NCBI RefSeq assembly: GCF_008271465.1
Contig: NZ_VMDU01000003.1
Coordinates: forward strand, 124,001-188,000
Direction of reading: 5' to 3'
Origin: Tabrizicola flagellatus
GTDB lineage: Bacteria > Pseudomonadota > Alphaproteobacteria > Rhodobacterales > Rhodobacteraceae
Length of the DNA stretch: 64,000 bases
Shown piece by piece: positions 62,942 to 64,000 of the stretch (positions within the stretch are counted from its first letter, which is position 1; every line of letters starts with the position of its first letter). The notes under the pieces were generated by a model. That model ran no database searches. It was not told the origin of the DNA and was given only the letters and a program-made list of their open reading frames with translations. The position numbers were made by a program, and so were the translations under genes.

Positions 62942-64000
62942 TCAGGAGGATGCGCGCAGCGATTGCAGCCAGGCGCGGTGCGGCAGGGCCAGCGATGCGG
63001 CGCGGCGGTATTCGGCGACCAGTGCCGCATGGGTCTTGCGGGCATGGTCGCGCGCCCTGGGGTCGGCAGCCATCTCGGCCCGCGCGGCGTCGCGGTTCAG
63101 CAGGCCGAGGCCGTCCAGGACGGGCACGTAGAGCTGTTCCTGCACATGGGCGAGGCCCAGATGTTCCAGGCCCGGCGGAAAGCGGGGGAAGTCGTCGCGG
63201 GTGGGGGTCTTCTTCTGCCACAGCGCCAGCCGGTCGGTGACGAAGTCGGGGTGGCTGGCGGTGATGTCGCGCCAGAAGGCGCTGTCGCGGCGTTCGGTGA
63301 CATAGTGCAGCCGCACGAAATCGCGGAAATCGTCCACCTGCCGGGCGAAGGCGGTGTTGTAGCGGTCGCGGCCCTCGGGCGTGCCCAGCCATTCGCCGAA
63401 CATGATGAGCTGCACCACGGTGCCGTGGATCGAAGTCGCCTCCAGGGGTTCGAGGAAGCTGGAGGCCAGCCCCATCGCCAGGCAGTTGCCGATCCACGGC
63501 CGCTCCATCCGACCCGCGTCGATGCGGATGTCGCCGCGCGGTTCGACCTCGTGCCCCAGCGCCGCCTCGATCTCGCGCTTTGCCTCGTCCGGCGAGATGT
63601 GGCGGTCGGAATAGACATAGCCCGCGCCGATCCGGTCCTGCGTGGGGATGCCCCACATCCAGCCGTTCTTCTGCGCCCAGGCGAGCGTGCAGGGCGTGAT
63701 CTCCTCGCCGTCCTTGAGGTCGATCCAGAACGGGAGCGCGCGGTTGATCGGCAGCACGTCGCTGTAGCTGATCCAGCGGGGGCCGAGTTCCGAGATCAGC
63801 CGGCGGCGGAAGCCGGAGCAGTCGAGGAAGAAGTCGCCATCGACCCGCTGGCCGCTTTCAAGCGTCAGCGCCCTGATCCCGTCGTCGCCAAGTTCGACGC
63901 CCGTCACCCGATCGTCGATCAGCGCGATTCCCCTGGCCTTCCTGCGCAGCCACTGGCCGACCAGCGCCTGGTCGAAGTGGAAGGCGTAGTGGAAGGGGCC
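62942..64000 (-). CDS. flavin-dependent tryptophan halogenase family protein (5' end outside window)
   Basis: The C-terminal 352 residues of a FAD-dependent halogenase-like monooxygenase; the FAD-binding N-terminus lies beyond 64000. The frame is open to the edge, starting GPFHYAFHFDQALVGQWLRR. The diagnostic WxWxIP motif is in KNGWMWGIPTQDRIGAGYVY, and MGLASSFLEPLEATSIHG is the usual second FAD-side block. Many family members lie in sugar-uptake loci with TonB receptors rather than natural-product clusters; the GH4/AraC neighbours fit that setting. Substrate unknown. Confidence 0.88.
   Translation of the reverse strand, partial: GPFHYAFHFDQALVGQWLRRKARGIALIDDRVTGVELGDDGIRALTLESGQRVDGDFFLDCSGFRRRLISELGPRWISYSDVLPINRALPFWIDLKDGEEITPCTLAWAQKNGWMWGIPTQDRIGAGYVYSDRHISPDEAKREIEAALGHEVEPRGDIRIDAGRMERPWIGNCLAMGLASSFLEPLEATSIHGTVVQLIMFGEWLGTPEGRDRYNTAFARQVDDFRDFVRLHYVTERRDSAFWRDITASHPDFVTDRLALWQKKTPTRDDFPRFPPGLEHLGLAHVQEQLYVPVLDGLGLLNRDAARAEMAADPRARDHARKTHAALVAEYRRAASLALPHRAWLQSLRASS

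Overview
The window is about 64 kb of GC-rich chromosome from an alphaproteobacterium of the Rhodobacteraceae, close to Rhodobacter/Cereibacter-like genera. Three things point there. The order mdh, mcl2, nnrU-like gene, DUF1737 gene, mch, sdhCDAB matches, from memory, that of Rhodobacter sphaeroides. The ethylmalonyl-CoA pathway genes ccr and ecm are present. A SAM/SAH-type riboswitch typical of Rhodobacterales precedes metK. There is one tRNA (Gly, UCC), and no rRNA, IS element, prophage or CRISPR array was seen. Genes are dense on both strands.

Layout. 1-5.7 kb: the end of a class III aminotransferase, two paralogous exported proteins flanking a methyltransferase and a tiny protein, and a DUF1963 gene broken by three frameshifts. 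5.7-15.4 kb: central carbon metabolism (mdh, mcl2, mch, sdhC-sdhD-sdhA-two lipoproteins-sdhB). 15.4-21 kb: metal transporter, aldo/keto reductase, SHMT-like enzyme, rhodanese, deoD and two small secreted proteins. 21-26 kb: ecm, an acyltransferase and ccr. 26-32.6 kb: RecD-like helicase, AsnC-like domain protein, pyrD, DUF952, a 5'-nucleotidase-like protein, VOC, SRAP and tRNA-Gly. 32.6-40.5 kb: M50 peptidase, fabI, fabB, an intervening block of two putative wall-hydrolase genes and a small membrane protein, fabA, an MFS transporter and irr. 40.5-53 kb: XRE regulator, glycosyltransferase-like protein, miaB, an OmpA-like protein with a lipoprotein partner, phoH-ybeY-corC-lnt, metK, trmB and aroA. 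53-64 kb: two alpha/beta hydrolases, ettA, nadD, a MarR-GNAT regulator facing dacB, a GH4 glycosidase facing an AraC regulator, and a flavin-dependent halogenase cut by the window end.

How the genes work together. ccr, ecm, mch and mcl2 give four steps of the ethylmalonyl-CoA pathway for acetyl-CoA assimilation; its products enter the TCA cycle beside sdhCDAB and mdh. fabA/fabB/fabI form unsaturated and saturated fatty acids. phoH-ybeY-corC-lnt is the usual alphaproteobacterial RNA-maturation and envelope operon.

The most unusual non-coding signal is a promoter-like module found three times, near 2.6, 32.6 and 53.0 kb. In each copy the near-palindrome TGTCCACGGTGGACA lies exactly 29 nt upstream of a -35-like hexamer, which is followed by a 17-nt spacer and a GTTAAC-like -10. 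Other points of note are TCTGC-N6-GCAGA-type elements before mcl2, ecm and ccr, and the wall-hydrolase pair between fabA and fabB.
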